From: Azospirillum soli
Lineage (GTDB): Bacteria; Pseudomonadota; Alphaproteobacteria; Azospirillales; Azospirillaceae
Direction of reading: 5' to 3'
Length of the DNA: 64,000 bases
Assembly (NCBI RefSeq): GCF_017876165.1
Contig: NZ_JAGINQ010000011.1
Location: 124,001-188,000, forward strand
The notes beneath the pieces were generated by a model that had not been told where the DNA came from, did no database searches, and saw only the letters and a list, made by a program, of their open reading frames with translations. Below, piece by piece: positions 48,475 to 57,449 of this stretch. A program made the translations under genes and the position numbers. The stretch's first letter is position 1; every line of letters starts with the position of its first letter.

Positions 48475-50625
48475 TCAGGGCCTCATCGCTTGCAGGCAGC
48501 GGTCGAACGCGTTGTCGAGCGAGGGGAGCAGAAGACCGCGCTCGCTCCCCAGCGCGGTGAGCGCGCGGGCCGCGCCGCTGCTGCGCACCACCAGCGCGCT
48601 GTCGAACCGAGCCGAGCGGGCGACGCGGGCCGCCAGTTCGAACCACGACACCATGCCCTGGTTGGCGAGGTGCCACACCCCCGTCTCTTCATCGATCAGC
48701 AAGTCCAGCGTCGCGTGGACGAGGTCCGGCACGAAGGTCGGTGAGACGACGGCCTCGTCGCTGGCGTGCACCGGCCGGCCGGCGGCAAGGTCGCGCAACG
48801 TCGTGAAAACGAAGTTGTGCTCGTCCCACGGTCCGAAGAAGGCGCTGGTCCGCACGACCAGCGCACCGGCGTGAACGCCGGCCACCCGCCGTTCCGCCTC
48901 CGCCTTGCTGGCTCCGTAGACGCAGGCGGGGCTGACCGGGTCGCTTTCCACATAGGCGCGGCCGAGTTGGCCGTCGAACACCAGATCGCTTGAGAAGGTG
49001 ACGCAAGGAATGCCGTGGTCGGCGCAGGCCCGCGCCAGAACCTCCGCGCCCAGCGCGTTTTCGCGGTGGCAGCGGTCGGGTTCGCGTTCGGCGTCGGCGA
49101 CGCGGACGTAACCCGCCGTGTTGACCACCGCCCAGGGGCGATGACGCTCCAACGCGTCGGCGACGGACTCCGGACTGGCGACGTCCATGTCGTGGCGGGA
49201 GATCAGGCGGTGGGCCAAGCCGCGCAGGTCGCAGATGCGGGCGAAGGCGCGGCCCAGCGTCCCGGTCGCGCCGGTGATCAGCAGGCGCCGGGGCGTTGCG
49301 GTGGTGATCGCTGCGGCACCCGCTGGCTGGTAATGCGTCGGCCGGTAATGCCGTTCCGGCCGGTGCCACCAGCCGGGCTGGTCGAGGGCTGGATGATCGA
49401 AGCGGCCGGTGCGGGCCAGCGATCCGGCGGCCTTGGCCAGCGCAGTCGGGCGGGGCGGGGTACAGCGCGCGTCGAAGGCGCCGCTTTCGTAGAAGCCTAC
49501 CTTGCGCGTCAGCAGCGAATTCCAATCGACCGCGCCGAACAGCGACCAGATGGTGACGGCGTGCAGGTCGGCACCCCCGGCGCGCAGGCGGTGGGCGGCG
49601 TCCCACACCTCCTTCAGCCAGCGGAGCTGCTCGTCGCGGGTGCAGCCGTGGTGCACCTCGGTTACGGCCAAGGGCAGGCCGTAGCGCTCCCACGCTTCGC
49701 GCAGGCGGGGTTCCGGCCCGGTGGAGCCGGGCGGCAGGGGCACGCGCACGGCCTCCACGTCGGCATAACGGTGATGGCCGTTGCCGCCCCACATCTCGCG
49801 CGGATAGCGGCGCAGGCGCTGGTCCAGATAGCGCTCGCTGGTCAGATAGTGGTTGATGCCGATGACGTCGGGCGCGGCGTCGCCGTCCTGGAAGATGGCG
49901 AGGTCGCCGCCGGAGATGCCGTTCGCGGCGAAGCGGGCGTGCCAGGGGTGATCCCGGTCCACCCGCCCGGTCAGCAGGTCGAAGCTGAGCCAGCGGCGCT
50001 CGTTCTCGTGGGCCGCTTGATAGGCCAGCATGGGCGTGCTGAAGCACTTGCCCAAGTCCTCGGTTTGGATCAGCCGGGCCGCCGGGTTCACCTTGCGGAT
50101 CGCCCGCATGCACAGCACGACGGCGCGGCACTGGTTGACCAGCGCCCGCAGGAACGAGGCATCGTCGCGGGTGTGCGGGTACCACACTCCGTAAAGCCCG
50201 CTGAAGCGGGCCGTGGTCAGCGGCTCGTTCACGGGGGTGTAGGCCGCGATCCAGGGATAGCGCTCGGCCACGCGGGCCGCGTGGCGGGCGAGCCGTTCCG
50301 GAAAGGTCGGGTCCAGCAGGTCGGTGTAACGTGGTCCACTGCCATGGTGGAGGAGGCCCGCGATGGGCGACAGACCCAGCTCCCGCAGGCGGGCCAGCCG
50401 GGCGTCGTGCCAGCGCCAATCGGCGGCGTCCGGATCCTCGGGCGCCACCGTCTCCCATAAGATCGGATAGCGCAGGGTCCGGATGCCGAGGGCGGCGATG
50501 GCGTCCAGATCCCCGATCCGGTCCTGGTGTCCGGTCTCGGCGATCTGGTTGCGGTATCGGTCGCCGATGCGCGCCACGGTGCATTCGAGCCCGCCCCAAA
50601 GCTCGACGTCCTGCCGTTTCATCAT
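48475..50625 (-). CDS. GH1-like glycosidase fused to RmlD-like NDP-sugar reductase (copy A)
   Basis: 716 residues from Met50625 (730 if the upstream Met at 50667 is used). No signal peptide, so cytoplasmic. Residues 1 to about 400 are a clan-A (GH1-like) barrel: ELWGGLECTVARIGDRYRNQ, acid/base Glu134 in YTPVNEPLTTARF, and nucleophile Glu323 in AVTEVHHG, which departs from the usual TENG. From about residue 445 an extended SDR of RmlD type follows: RRLLITGATGTLGRAFARIC, VNTAGYVRVADAE, FSSDLVFDG, and YxxxK at Tyr570/Lys574 (VYGASKAEAE). Both halves keep their catalytic residues. A paralogue with the same fusion lies at 55066. Substrate unknown; perhaps a dTDP-deoxysugar pathway or a glycosylated carrier. 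Confidence 0.88.
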   Translation of the reverse strand: MMKRQDVELWGGLECTVARIGDRYRNQIAETGHQDRIGDLDAIAALGIRTLRYPILWETVAPEDPDAADWRWHDARLARLRELGLSPIAGLLHHGSGPRYTDLLDPTFPERLARHAARVAERYPWIAAYTPVNEPLTTARFSGLYGVWYPHTRDDASFLRALVNQCRAVVLCMRAIRKVNPAARLIQTEDLGKCFSTPMLAYQAAHENERRWLSFDLLTGRVDRDHPWHARFAANGISGGDLAIFQDGDAAPDVIGINHYLTSERYLDQRLRRYPREMWGGNGHHRYADVEAVRVPLPPGSTGPEPRLREAWERYGLPLAVTEVHHGCTRDEQLRWLKEVWDAAHRLRAGGADLHAVTIWSLFGAVDWNSLLTRKVGFYESGAFDARCTPPRPTALAKAAGSLARTGRFDHPALDQPGWWHRPERHYRPTHYQPAGAAAITTATPRRLLITGATGTLGRAFARICDLRGLAHRLISRHDMDVASPESVADALERHRPWAVVNTAGYVRVADAEREPDRCHRENALGAEVLARACADHGIPCVTFSSDLVFDGQLGRAYVESDPVSPACVYGASKAEAERRVAGVHAGALVVRTSAFFGPWDEHNFVFTTLRDLAAGRPVHASDEAVVSPTFVPDLVHATLDLLIDEETGVWHLANQGMVSWFELAARVARSARFDSALVVRSSGAARALTALGSERGLLLPSLDNAFDRCLQAMRP

Positions 50626-50678
50626 GGGTCTCGGTTCCCGTGCTGGAGGGGGGCTTGCATCGGGCAATGCGGGATGAC

Positions 50679-50704
50679 GAACACCCCCCTCGGGACGGAG
50701 TTCC
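50679..50704 (-). promoter_or_regulatory. EcfG-like promoter candidate for copy A fusion
   Basis: On the minus strand GGAAC is followed after 17 bases by GTTCG, within the short gap between the epimerase stop and the fusion start, 54 bp from the start codon. The spacing equals that of alphaproteobacterial general-stress promoters (GGAAC-N16-cGTT). Confidence 0.35.
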
Positions 50705-50710
50705 TGGGTT

Positions 50711-51655
50711 CTATCGAAGGACAGAGGCGCACGGTTCCAAACGGAACAGGACCTCGGCCGTCCCGGCGGGGGCGAGCACCGCGCCGCCGACGCGGGCCGT
50801 TCCCTCGGCGGTCAGGTTGGGCCAGTCGGTGCAGTTGCCGACCGGCTCCAGGCAGAAGAAATCCGAACCGGCCGGGGTGTAGGCGACGAGGAAGCGCAAC
50901 GGTTCCGGCGCGGTCATGCGCAGGGCGGCACCGTGCTCCGGCCAGCGGATTTCGGCCGTTCCGTCCCATCCCGTGAAGTTGTTGTCGAGGTCGGCGTCAT
51001 CGACGCGCAGACCCTCGGCAAGCCGGTCGGTGACCCAGTTGCGCTCCAGAACGGTCGGCATCACCTCCGCGTCGGTGGACCAGATGGCCTCGACCTTGGC
51101 GGTGACCGTCGTGCCGGCGGTGCGCGGGAAATAGGGATGGTGGCCGAGGCCGAGCGGCATCGGCTGTGCGCCCAGGTTGGTGACGGCCATGCGCACGGTC
51201 AGCCCGTCCGGTGCCAGCGCGTAGGTCTGGCGCGCGGCGTAGGCCCAGGGCCAGGCGTCCGGACGATGCTCGTAGGCCAGGGTGACGGCATCGGCGGCGC
51301 GTTCCACCACGGTCCAGGGGTTCTGCCAGGCGTCTCCGTGGATGGCGTGGCGGGAGTGGGCGTAGTTCTGGGGCAGATGCACCGCCGTGCCGTCGAAGGT
51401 AAAGCGCCCGTCCCGGATCCGGTTGCAGTAGGGGATCAGCGGGAAGCTCGCCATGCCCAGCGGATCGCGCCGGACCAGGGCCTCCTCGGTCGCGGGACGC
51501 AGCCAGTCGATGGTCTGGTCCCCCTGCCGGCCGGCGAAGCGGGCGATGGAACCGCCGATCTCCGGCGCCACGTCGAGCGTCAGGGAGCCGGCCGAGATGG
51601 TGACGATGTCGGGCAGGGCGGGGAATGCGCGGTGGTTGATCGCGGCGTGGGACAC
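50711..51655 (-). CDS. Aldose 1-epimerase (galactose mutarotase-like)
   Basis: 314 residues. Mutarotase fold motifs: FPLIPYCNRIRDGRFTFDG, a His in SRHAIHGDAWQNPW, the second His in LGLGHHPYFPRT and the catalytic Glu region FCLEPVGNCTD. No signal peptide. It would equilibrate alpha and beta anomers of a free sugar released by the neighbouring glycosidases. Ends 85 bp upstream of the copy A fusion, on the same strand. Confidence 0.87.
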   Translation of the reverse strand: MSHAAINHRAFPALPDIVTISAGSLTLDVAPEIGGSIARFAGRQGDQTIDWLRPATEEALVRRDPLGMASFPLIPYCNRIRDGRFTFDGTAVHLPQNYAHSRHAIHGDAWQNPWTVVERAADAVTLAYEHRPDAWPWAYAARQTYALAPDGLTVRMAVTNLGAQPMPLGLGHHPYFPRTAGTTVTAKVEAIWSTDAEVMPTVLERNWVTDRLAEGLRVDDADLDNNFTGWDGTAEIRWPEHGAALRMTAPEPLRFLVAYTPAGSDFFCLEPVGNCTDWPNLTAEGTARVGGAVLAPAGTAEVLFRLEPCASVLR

Positions 51656-51955
51656 GGGCGGCTTACTCCGGTGATGCGGTGAGCGGGCCGACTATCCGCA
51701 CCGCAACCAGCGGAATCGAGGTTTCGAAAGAGGTGTCCGGGAATTGTCGCAGGCCGTTCCGGACGACCTGAACCGATGGCGTATGCCCGAAGACACAACG
51801 CATCCTTGAAGGGAAGGGCTGCGGAAATCGCAGGGAACGCTTTTTCCATGGCGATGTTTGCGACCCCGAGCGGCCCGCGACGGTGTTGCAGGCCGCCTTT
51901 TTGTATTCCGAACGCTTTTCGACCATCCGACGCCCACCACGCCGGAAAGGTGATC
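51656..51955. other. Divergent promoter region between epimerase and glycosidase genes
   Basis: 300 bp with no credible gene. It contains a GGAAC-N17-GTTTG element (51834-51860) pointing at the rightward glycosidase gene. A GTTCC at 51756-51760 could be a leftward -35, but it has no matching -10. A GGAAAGG ribosome site is just before 51956. The rightward frame open to 51776 is not used as coding here because it crosses the promoter. Confidence 0.55.
51834..51860 (+). promoter_or_regulatory. EcfG-like promoter candidate for 51956-58478 genes
   Basis: GGAAC (51834-51838), 17 bases, GTTTG (51856-51860), 96 bp before the glycosidase start. The same layout as the elements at 50679 and 58708. Confidence 0.35.
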
Positions 51956-53110
51956 ATGTCATTGGCCTTCTCTTCGCCGCCACAATTTGCCAGCTTTTTC
52001 ATGGGCGGCTTCGAATGTTCGACCCACCGGCGCGACGATGGCCGGCGGCTCGACCTCATCGCGGCGACCGGGCACGACCGCGCCGTGTTATCCGACTACC
52101 GCCACATGCTCGGCCACGGGATCCGCACCGTGCGCGACGGGGTGCGCTGGCACCTGATCGAGACGGCGCCGGGCCGCTACGACTGGAAGAGCCTGCTGCC
52201 GATGCTCCGCGCTGCGCGGGAACTGGGCATCCAGCCGATCTGGGACCTCTGCCACTACGGCTGGCCCGATGACATCGACATCTGGCGTCCCGAATTCGTG
52301 GATCGCTTCGCCCGCTTCGCCGCCGCCGTGGCGCGGCTGGTGCGCGACGAGACGGGTGGCACGCCGATCTATTGCCCGGTCAACGAGATCGCCTACTGGT
52401 CCTGGGCCGGCGGCGACATGGGGATGATGAACCCCTGCGCGCGCGGACGCGGCTTCGAGCTGAAGCACCAGCTGGTCCGCGCCGCCATCGCCGGGGTCGA
52501 GGCCGTCCGGGCGGTGGACCCGCGAGCGCGCTTCGTGCACGTCGATCCGGTCATCCAAGTCACCGCCCATCCCGACCGTCCGGAAGACCGTCCGGAGGCC
52601 TCCGCCTACACCGAGTGCCAGTACCAGTCCTGGGACATGATCTCCGGCGCGCTGTGGCCGGGCCTCGGCGGACGGCCGGAGCATCTGGACGTGATCGGGG
52701 TCAACTACTACTCCGACAACCAGTGGTTTCACAGCGGCGGGACGATCGAACCGGGCCATCCGCTCTACCGCCCCTTCCGCGATATCCTGGCCGACGTGCA
52801 CGCGCGCTACGGCCGCCCGCTTCTGGTCGCCGAGACGGGGGCGGAGGGCGATGCCCGCGCGCCCTGGCTGCGCTATGTCGCGGGCGAGGTGGCCGCCGCC
52901 ATCAAGGCCGGCGTGCCGGTGCTGGGCATCTGCCTCTACCCCATCGTCGATTACCCCGGCTGGACCAACGAGCGGCACTGCCCCGTCGGACTGCTGGGCT
53001 TTCCCGATGCCGAGGGGCGGCGCGAGGTGCACCGGCCCTTGGCCGAGGAGCTGAGACGCCGGCAGGCCGCCTTCGACAGAGTGCTCGGACGACGCTCCAA
53101 CGCCGCCTGA
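51956..53110 (+). CDS. Clan-A glycoside hydrolase (GH1/GH5-like), single domain
   Basis: 384 residues from Met51956; GGAAAGG precedes it. Barrel with FFMGGFECSTHRRDDGRRLD at the start, HGIRTVRDGVRWHLIE, acid/base Glu144 in CPVNEIAYWSW, and nucleophile Glu293 in LLVAETGAEGDAR. The GGxEC...HG-IRT pattern relates it to the barrels of the two fusion proteins nearby, but it has no reductase domain. No signal peptide. Likely a cytoplasmic glycosidase or transglycosylase; substrate unknown. Confidence 0.82.
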   Translation: MSLAFSSPPQFASFFMGGFECSTHRRDDGRRLDLIAATGHDRAVLSDYRHMLGHGIRTVRDGVRWHLIETAPGRYDWKSLLPMLRAARELGIQPIWDLCHYGWPDDIDIWRPEFVDRFARFAAAVARLVRDETGGTPIYCPVNEIAYWSWAGGDMGMMNPCARGRGFELKHQLVRAAIAGVEAVRAVDPRARFVHVDPVIQVTAHPDRPEDRPEASAYTECQYQSWDMISGALWPGLGGRPEHLDVIGVNYYSDNQWFHSGGTIEPGHPLYRPFRDILADVHARYGRPLLVAETGAEGDARAPWLRYVAGEVAAAIKAGVPVLGICLYPIVDYPGWTNERHCPVGLLGFPDAEGRREVHRPLAEELRRRQAAFDRVLGRRSNAA

Positions 53111-53140
53111 CGTCCCGGAAACAGCGCCGGAATTCCCCTC

Positions 53141-54940
53141 ATGGCCGCCACCGCAGACAACCGCCCGCCGTTTCCGCAACGCCCGATCTCCTATCTGTTC
53201 TGGTACGTGCGCCGCCGCCCTTGGCATTTCGGGGGGCTGCTGGCGCTGATCGTCGGGGCCGCCGCCTGCGCGGTCGCCGTGCAGTACGGGATGAAGCTGC
53301 TGGTCGATGCCATGGCCGCACCGGAGCGGAACGCCGCCGCCGTCTGGTGGCCGCTGGCCGTCTTCATCGGCCTGATCGGGGTCGAGAACGTGCTGTGGCG
53401 GCTCGGCGGCTGGCTCGGCTGCCGGACGGTGGTGGGCGTCGGCGTGGACATCCGGACTGATCTGTTCAACCATCTGTCCGGCCACCCCATGGGCTATTTC
53501 GCCGACCATTTCGCCGGCTCGCTCGGCAACCGCATCACGGCGACGGCGGGGTCGGCGGGGGCGGTGATCGGCACCTTCACCTGGAACATCCTGCCGCCGA
53601 TCACCGACTTCCTCGGCGCGGTCTTCGTGCTGACCATGATCGACTGGCGCATGGCGGCGGCGCTGACCGCCTTCGTGGCGGTGGTTGCCGGGATCATCGC
53701 GGTGATCGGCGTGCGCGGCCGGCCGGTGCACCACGCCTATGCCGAGAAGGGTGCCTATGTGGGCGGCGAGCTGGTGGACGTGGTGTCCAACATCTGGGCG
53801 GTGAAGGCCTTTTCCGCGCGCAACCGGGAACGGCGCCGTCTGGCCGAGGCCTTCGGCAACGAGGCGGACGCCCAGCGGCGCAGCTGGATGTATCTGGAGA
53901 AGACCCGCGTCCTGCACGACATCTGTCTGTGGATCATGGCCGGTTCCATGCTGGCCTGGGCGGTGTGGCTGTGGACGCACGGGCGGATCACGCCGGGCGA
54001 CGTGGTGATGGTCAGCGCGCTGACTTTCCGCATCCTGCACGGGTCGCGCGATCTTGCCTTCGCGCTGGTCGGCACGACACAGCATTTCGGGCAGATCGCC
54101 GACACGCTGCGCGTCATCGGCCAACCGCACGCGGTTGCCGATGCACCCGACGCCCGGCCTCTGATCAATCTTGGCGGCTCCATCGACTTCGAAAACGTGT
54201 CCTTCGCGTACGAGGACGGGCGGCGGGTCTTCCAGAATTTCACCCTGCGCATCCCGGCCGGGCAGAAGATCGGCATCGTCGGGCCATCGGGCGCCGGCAA
54301 GTCCACTCTGGTCAGCCTCGTGCAGCGGCTGGACGACGCCCAAGGCGGCCATGTGCTGATCGACGGGCAATCGGTCGCCAGCGTCGCCCAGGACAGCCTG
54401 CGCGCGGCCATCGCCGTGGTGCCGCAGGAGATCGCACTGTTCCACCGCTCCATTCTGGAGAACATCCGCTACGGCCGGCCGGAGGCGACCGATGAGGAGA
54501 TCGTCGTGGCGGCCCGCGCCGCCCATTGCGACGATTTCATCCGCGCGCTTCCTCAGGGTTACGGCACGCTGGTCGGCGAGCGGGGCGTCAAGCTGTCCGG
54601 CGGGCAGCGCCAGCGGGTGGGTATCGCGCGGGCGATCCTGAAGAATGCCCCGATCATCATCCTGGACGAGGCGACCTCGGCGCTCGACACCGAATCCGAG
54701 ATCGAGATCCAGCGCGCGCTGAACGAGCTGATGCGCGGACGCACCGTTCTAGCCGTGGCACACCGCCTGTCCACCCTGACCACCTTCGACCGGATCGTGG
54801 TGCTGGTGGACGGCCATGTGGTGGAGGATGGCAGCCCGGCCGAGCTGCGCAGCCGTGGCGGCGCCTTCGAGACCATGTGGCGGCTCCAGTCGGAGGGCTT
54901 CTCCGTGGATGACCTGCCGAAGGACCGGTTGCGGGCGTGA
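53141..54940 (+). CDS. ABC exporter half-transporter (TMD-NBD, MsbA-like)
   Basis: 599 residues: six TM helices over residues 20-310 (starting FGGLLALIVGAAACAVAVQY), then a complete ATPase domain. Walker A GPSGAGKST near 381, signature LSGGQRQRVGIARAIL near 485, Walker B IIILDEATSALD near 509, switch AVAHRLSTLTTFDR. An exporter able to homodimerise or pair with the ATPase-less half at 57450. Lies 30 bp after the glycosidase gene and in the same direction, so one operon. Confidence 0.93.
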   Translation: MAATADNRPPFPQRPISYLFWYVRRRPWHFGGLLALIVGAAACAVAVQYGMKLLVDAMAAPERNAAAVWWPLAVFIGLIGVENVLWRLGGWLGCRTVVGVGVDIRTDLFNHLSGHPMGYFADHFAGSLGNRITATAGSAGAVIGTFTWNILPPITDFLGAVFVLTMIDWRMAAALTAFVAVVAGIIAVIGVRGRPVHHAYAEKGAYVGGELVDVVSNIWAVKAFSARNRERRRLAEAFGNEADAQRRSWMYLEKTRVLHDICLWIMAGSMLAWAVWLWTHGRITPGDVVMVSALTFRILHGSRDLAFALVGTTQHFGQIADTLRVIGQPHAVADAPDARPLINLGGSIDFENVSFAYEDGRRVFQNFTLRIPAGQKIGIVGPSGAGKSTLVSLVQRLDDAQGGHVLIDGQSVASVAQDSLRAAIAVVPQEIALFHRSILENIRYGRPEATDEEIVVAARAAHCDDFIRALPQGYGTLVGERGVKLSGGQRQRVGIARAILKNAPIIILDEATSALDTESEIEIQRALNELMRGRTVLAVAHRLSTLTTFDRIVVLVDGHVVEDGSPAELRSRGGAFETMWRLQSEGFSVDDLPKDRLRA

Positions 54941-55065
54941 GTCCCGTGTCCGTTTCAGCCCAACGGAGCGTGTGACAAGGGCCGGTCAAGCCTGTGCCGG
55001 TCGAGGTCCGTTAACCAAGATTGGGCAACACCGAACCTCCAACGCGTCGGCGAGGAGGGGCGGTT

Positions 55066-57315
55066 TTGCGGTCCAGGGACGACAACGGGAACCGGTCTGC
55101 GGTCGAGATGTGGGGTGGGCTGGAGTGCACCGTCACGCGGATTAACGGCACGGTCATCGACCAGACGCGGCTGACCGGGCATCAGGACCGGCCAGAGGAC
55201 ATCGATGCCTTCGCGGCGTTGGGCATCACGGCGATCCGCTATCCCGTGCTGTGGGAGCGGGTGGCGCCGAACGGGCTGGAGCATGCCGACTGGCGCTGGA
55301 CGGACGAACGGCTGGGGCGGTTGCGGAAGCTGGGCGTCCGACCCATTGCAACGCTGCTGCACCACGGGCACGGGCCACTGGGAACCGACCTGACGCGGCC
55401 CGACTTTCCCGAACAGTTCGCTGCCTACGCCGCCCGCGTCGCCGAGCGCTATCCGTGGCTGAACGCCTACACGCCGATCAACGAGCCGCTGACGACCGCG
55501 CGCTTTTGCGGGCTGTATGGGGTATGGCACCCGCACGCAAGGGACGCCGCCGTGTTCCGGCGCATCCTGCTGAACGAGATCAAGGCGACCGTGCTGGCGA
55601 TGCGGGCGATCCGCAAGGTGAACCCGGCGGCCCGGCTGATCCAGACCGAGGATCTGGGCAAGTGCTTCAGCACGCCCCGCCTCGCCTATCAGGCGGAGTT
55701 CGAGAATCATCGCCGCTGGCTGACCTTCGACCTGCTGACGGGGCGAGTCGACCGCGACCATCCGTTGTGGGACTACATGGCGGAGGGTGGGTTTGCGGAT
55801 GATCTGGACTGGCTGGTGGCCAACCCGTGCCCGCCCGACGTGCTGGGCATCGACCATTACCTGACCAGCGAGCGCATGCTGGACGAGCGTCTGGAGCGCT
55901 ATCCGGGCGTCAACGCCTCGGGCAACGGGCGCGACCGCTATGTGGACGTGGAGGCGATCCGGGCCGTCGCCGGCGGTATCACCGGGCTGGAGGCGCTGCT
56001 GGAGGAGGCGTGGGACCGCTACGGCCTCCCCGTCGCGGCAACCGAGGTGCACAACGGCTCCAGTCGCGAGGAGCAGCTTCGCTGGCTGAAGGAGGCATGG
56101 GACGCGGCAAAGCGGCTGCGCGGGCGCGGCGTGGACATCCGTGCGGTGACCGCTTGGGCCTTGCTGGGCAGCTACGACTGGAACAGCCTGCTGACGCGGC
56201 GGGACGGGTTCTACGAGTCCGGCGTGTTCGACGTGCGCGGGCCGAAGCCCCGGCCGACCGCGCTGGCAAAGCTGGTGCGGACGCTGGCCAGCGAAGGGGC
56301 CAGCGAAGGGAAGGCCGACCATCCGGTGTTCGACGCGCCGGGCTGGTGGCACCGCGAGGACCGCTTTTTCTGGGCGCCGGTGCGCGCCTGTTCCTACACC
56401 GTGCAGCGCAAAGCCTGGGCGCCGCCCGCGAACGACGCGCCGAGGCCGTTGCTGATCGCGGGAAACGGCACGCTGGCCCACGCGGTGGCGCGGCTGTGCG
56501 TGGTGCGCGGATTGCCCTACGTGCTGTCGCCGCGCCGGGAGATGGACATCGCCGAGCCGGCGCGGATCGCCGCCGCGCTGGAGCGGTATCGGCCCTGGGC
56601 GGTGGTCAACGCCGCCGGTTTCGCGCGCGTCGATGCCGCCGAGGTGCGGTCGGAGCGCTGCCGCCGCGAGAACGTCCGGGGGGCGGAGGCGCTGGCACGG
56701 GCCTGTGCGGACGCGTCACTGCCGTTGCTGGCCTTTTCCTCGCACCTCGTGTTCGGCGGGGACGGGGACCACCGGGAAAGTGATCCGGTCGCGCCGCTCA
56801 GCGTCTATGGCGCCAGCAAGGCGGAGGGGGAGAGGCTTGCGCTTGAGACGCATGGCGGGGCGCTGGTGATCCGGTCGGGACCCTTCTTCGGGCCGTGGGA
56901 CGCCGACAATCCGCCGGCGCGGGCGATCCGGGCGGTGGCCGGGGGGCGGTACTTCTCGGCGGCCTGTGATGTCACCGTGTCGCCGGCCTATCTGCCGGAC
57001 GTGGTCAATGTGGCGCTCGACCTGCTGATGGATGGAGAGCGCGGGGTCTGGCACCTCGCCAACGCCGGGGCGGTCAGCTGGGCGGAGTTCGCTCGCATGG
57101 CCGTGCGCGCGGCCGGGCTGGACGCGGAGCGGGTGTTGGGCGTGCCGGCGGCTGACCTCGGCTGGAAAGCGCCCCGGTCGGCGCGCAGCATCCTGCGGTC
57201 GGAGCGGGGGGCAGGCCTGCCGTCGCTGGAGCACGCTGTCGGGCGCTTCATCGCTGAGCATGGCGCGGAGTTTCCGACGTGGAACGAAGCAGAATTCGAC
57301 AAGGAAATTGCCTGA
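55066..57315 (+). CDS. GH1-like glycosidase fused to RmlD-like NDP-sugar reductase (copy B)
   Basis: 749 residues from TTG55066, chosen for the strong GAGGAGGGG five bases upstream; the frame also opens at TTG55021 and ATG55108. Same plan as copy A and clearly paralogous (EMWGGLECTVTRINGTVI; LIQTEDLGKCFSTPRLAYQ is almost shared). Acid/base Glu140 (YTPINEPLTTARF) and nucleophile Glu327 (AATEVHNGSS) are kept. In the RmlD half the glycine loop is degenerate, LLIAGNGTLAHAVARLC at about 466, while YxxxK is retained (Tyr581/Lys585, VYGASKAEGE). Cofactor binding may be weaker or altered here. Located between the two ABC half-transporter genes. Confidence 0.88.
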   Translation: MRSRDDNGNRSAVEMWGGLECTVTRINGTVIDQTRLTGHQDRPEDIDAFAALGITAIRYPVLWERVAPNGLEHADWRWTDERLGRLRKLGVRPIATLLHHGHGPLGTDLTRPDFPEQFAAYAARVAERYPWLNAYTPINEPLTTARFCGLYGVWHPHARDAAVFRRILLNEIKATVLAMRAIRKVNPAARLIQTEDLGKCFSTPRLAYQAEFENHRRWLTFDLLTGRVDRDHPLWDYMAEGGFADDLDWLVANPCPPDVLGIDHYLTSERMLDERLERYPGVNASGNGRDRYVDVEAIRAVAGGITGLEALLEEAWDRYGLPVAATEVHNGSSREEQLRWLKEAWDAAKRLRGRGVDIRAVTAWALLGSYDWNSLLTRRDGFYESGVFDVRGPKPRPTALAKLVRTLASEGASEGKADHPVFDAPGWWHREDRFFWAPVRACSYTVQRKAWAPPANDAPRPLLIAGNGTLAHAVARLCVVRGLPYVLSPRREMDIAEPARIAAALERYRPWAVVNAAGFARVDAAEVRSERCRRENVRGAEALARACADASLPLLAFSSHLVFGGDGDHRESDPVAPLSVYGASKAEGERLALETHGGALVIRSGPFFGPWDADNPPARAIRAVAGGRYFSAACDVTVSPAYLPDVVNVALDLLMDGERGVWHLANAGAVSWAEFARMAVRAAGLDAERVLGVPAADLGWKAPRSARSILRSERGAGLPSLEHAVGRFIAEHGAEFPTWNEAEFDKEIA

Positions 57316-57449
57316 CGACGTGCGCGGCTTTTCCTGTGTTGTTGGTGGGGAAAGCAATGTTGGGACTATCGATGGATATTACCTCTAATTAAGGATGAAG
57401 CCACGCAACCTGCCGGAAGGACATTTGGTTCTTCAGTGTAGGGGTGGAC

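Noticed and set aside
51756-51760. GTTCC as a leftward EcfG -35 for the epimerase gene
   Set aside because: No AAC (complement of GTT) lies 16-18 bases away, so the element is incomplete.
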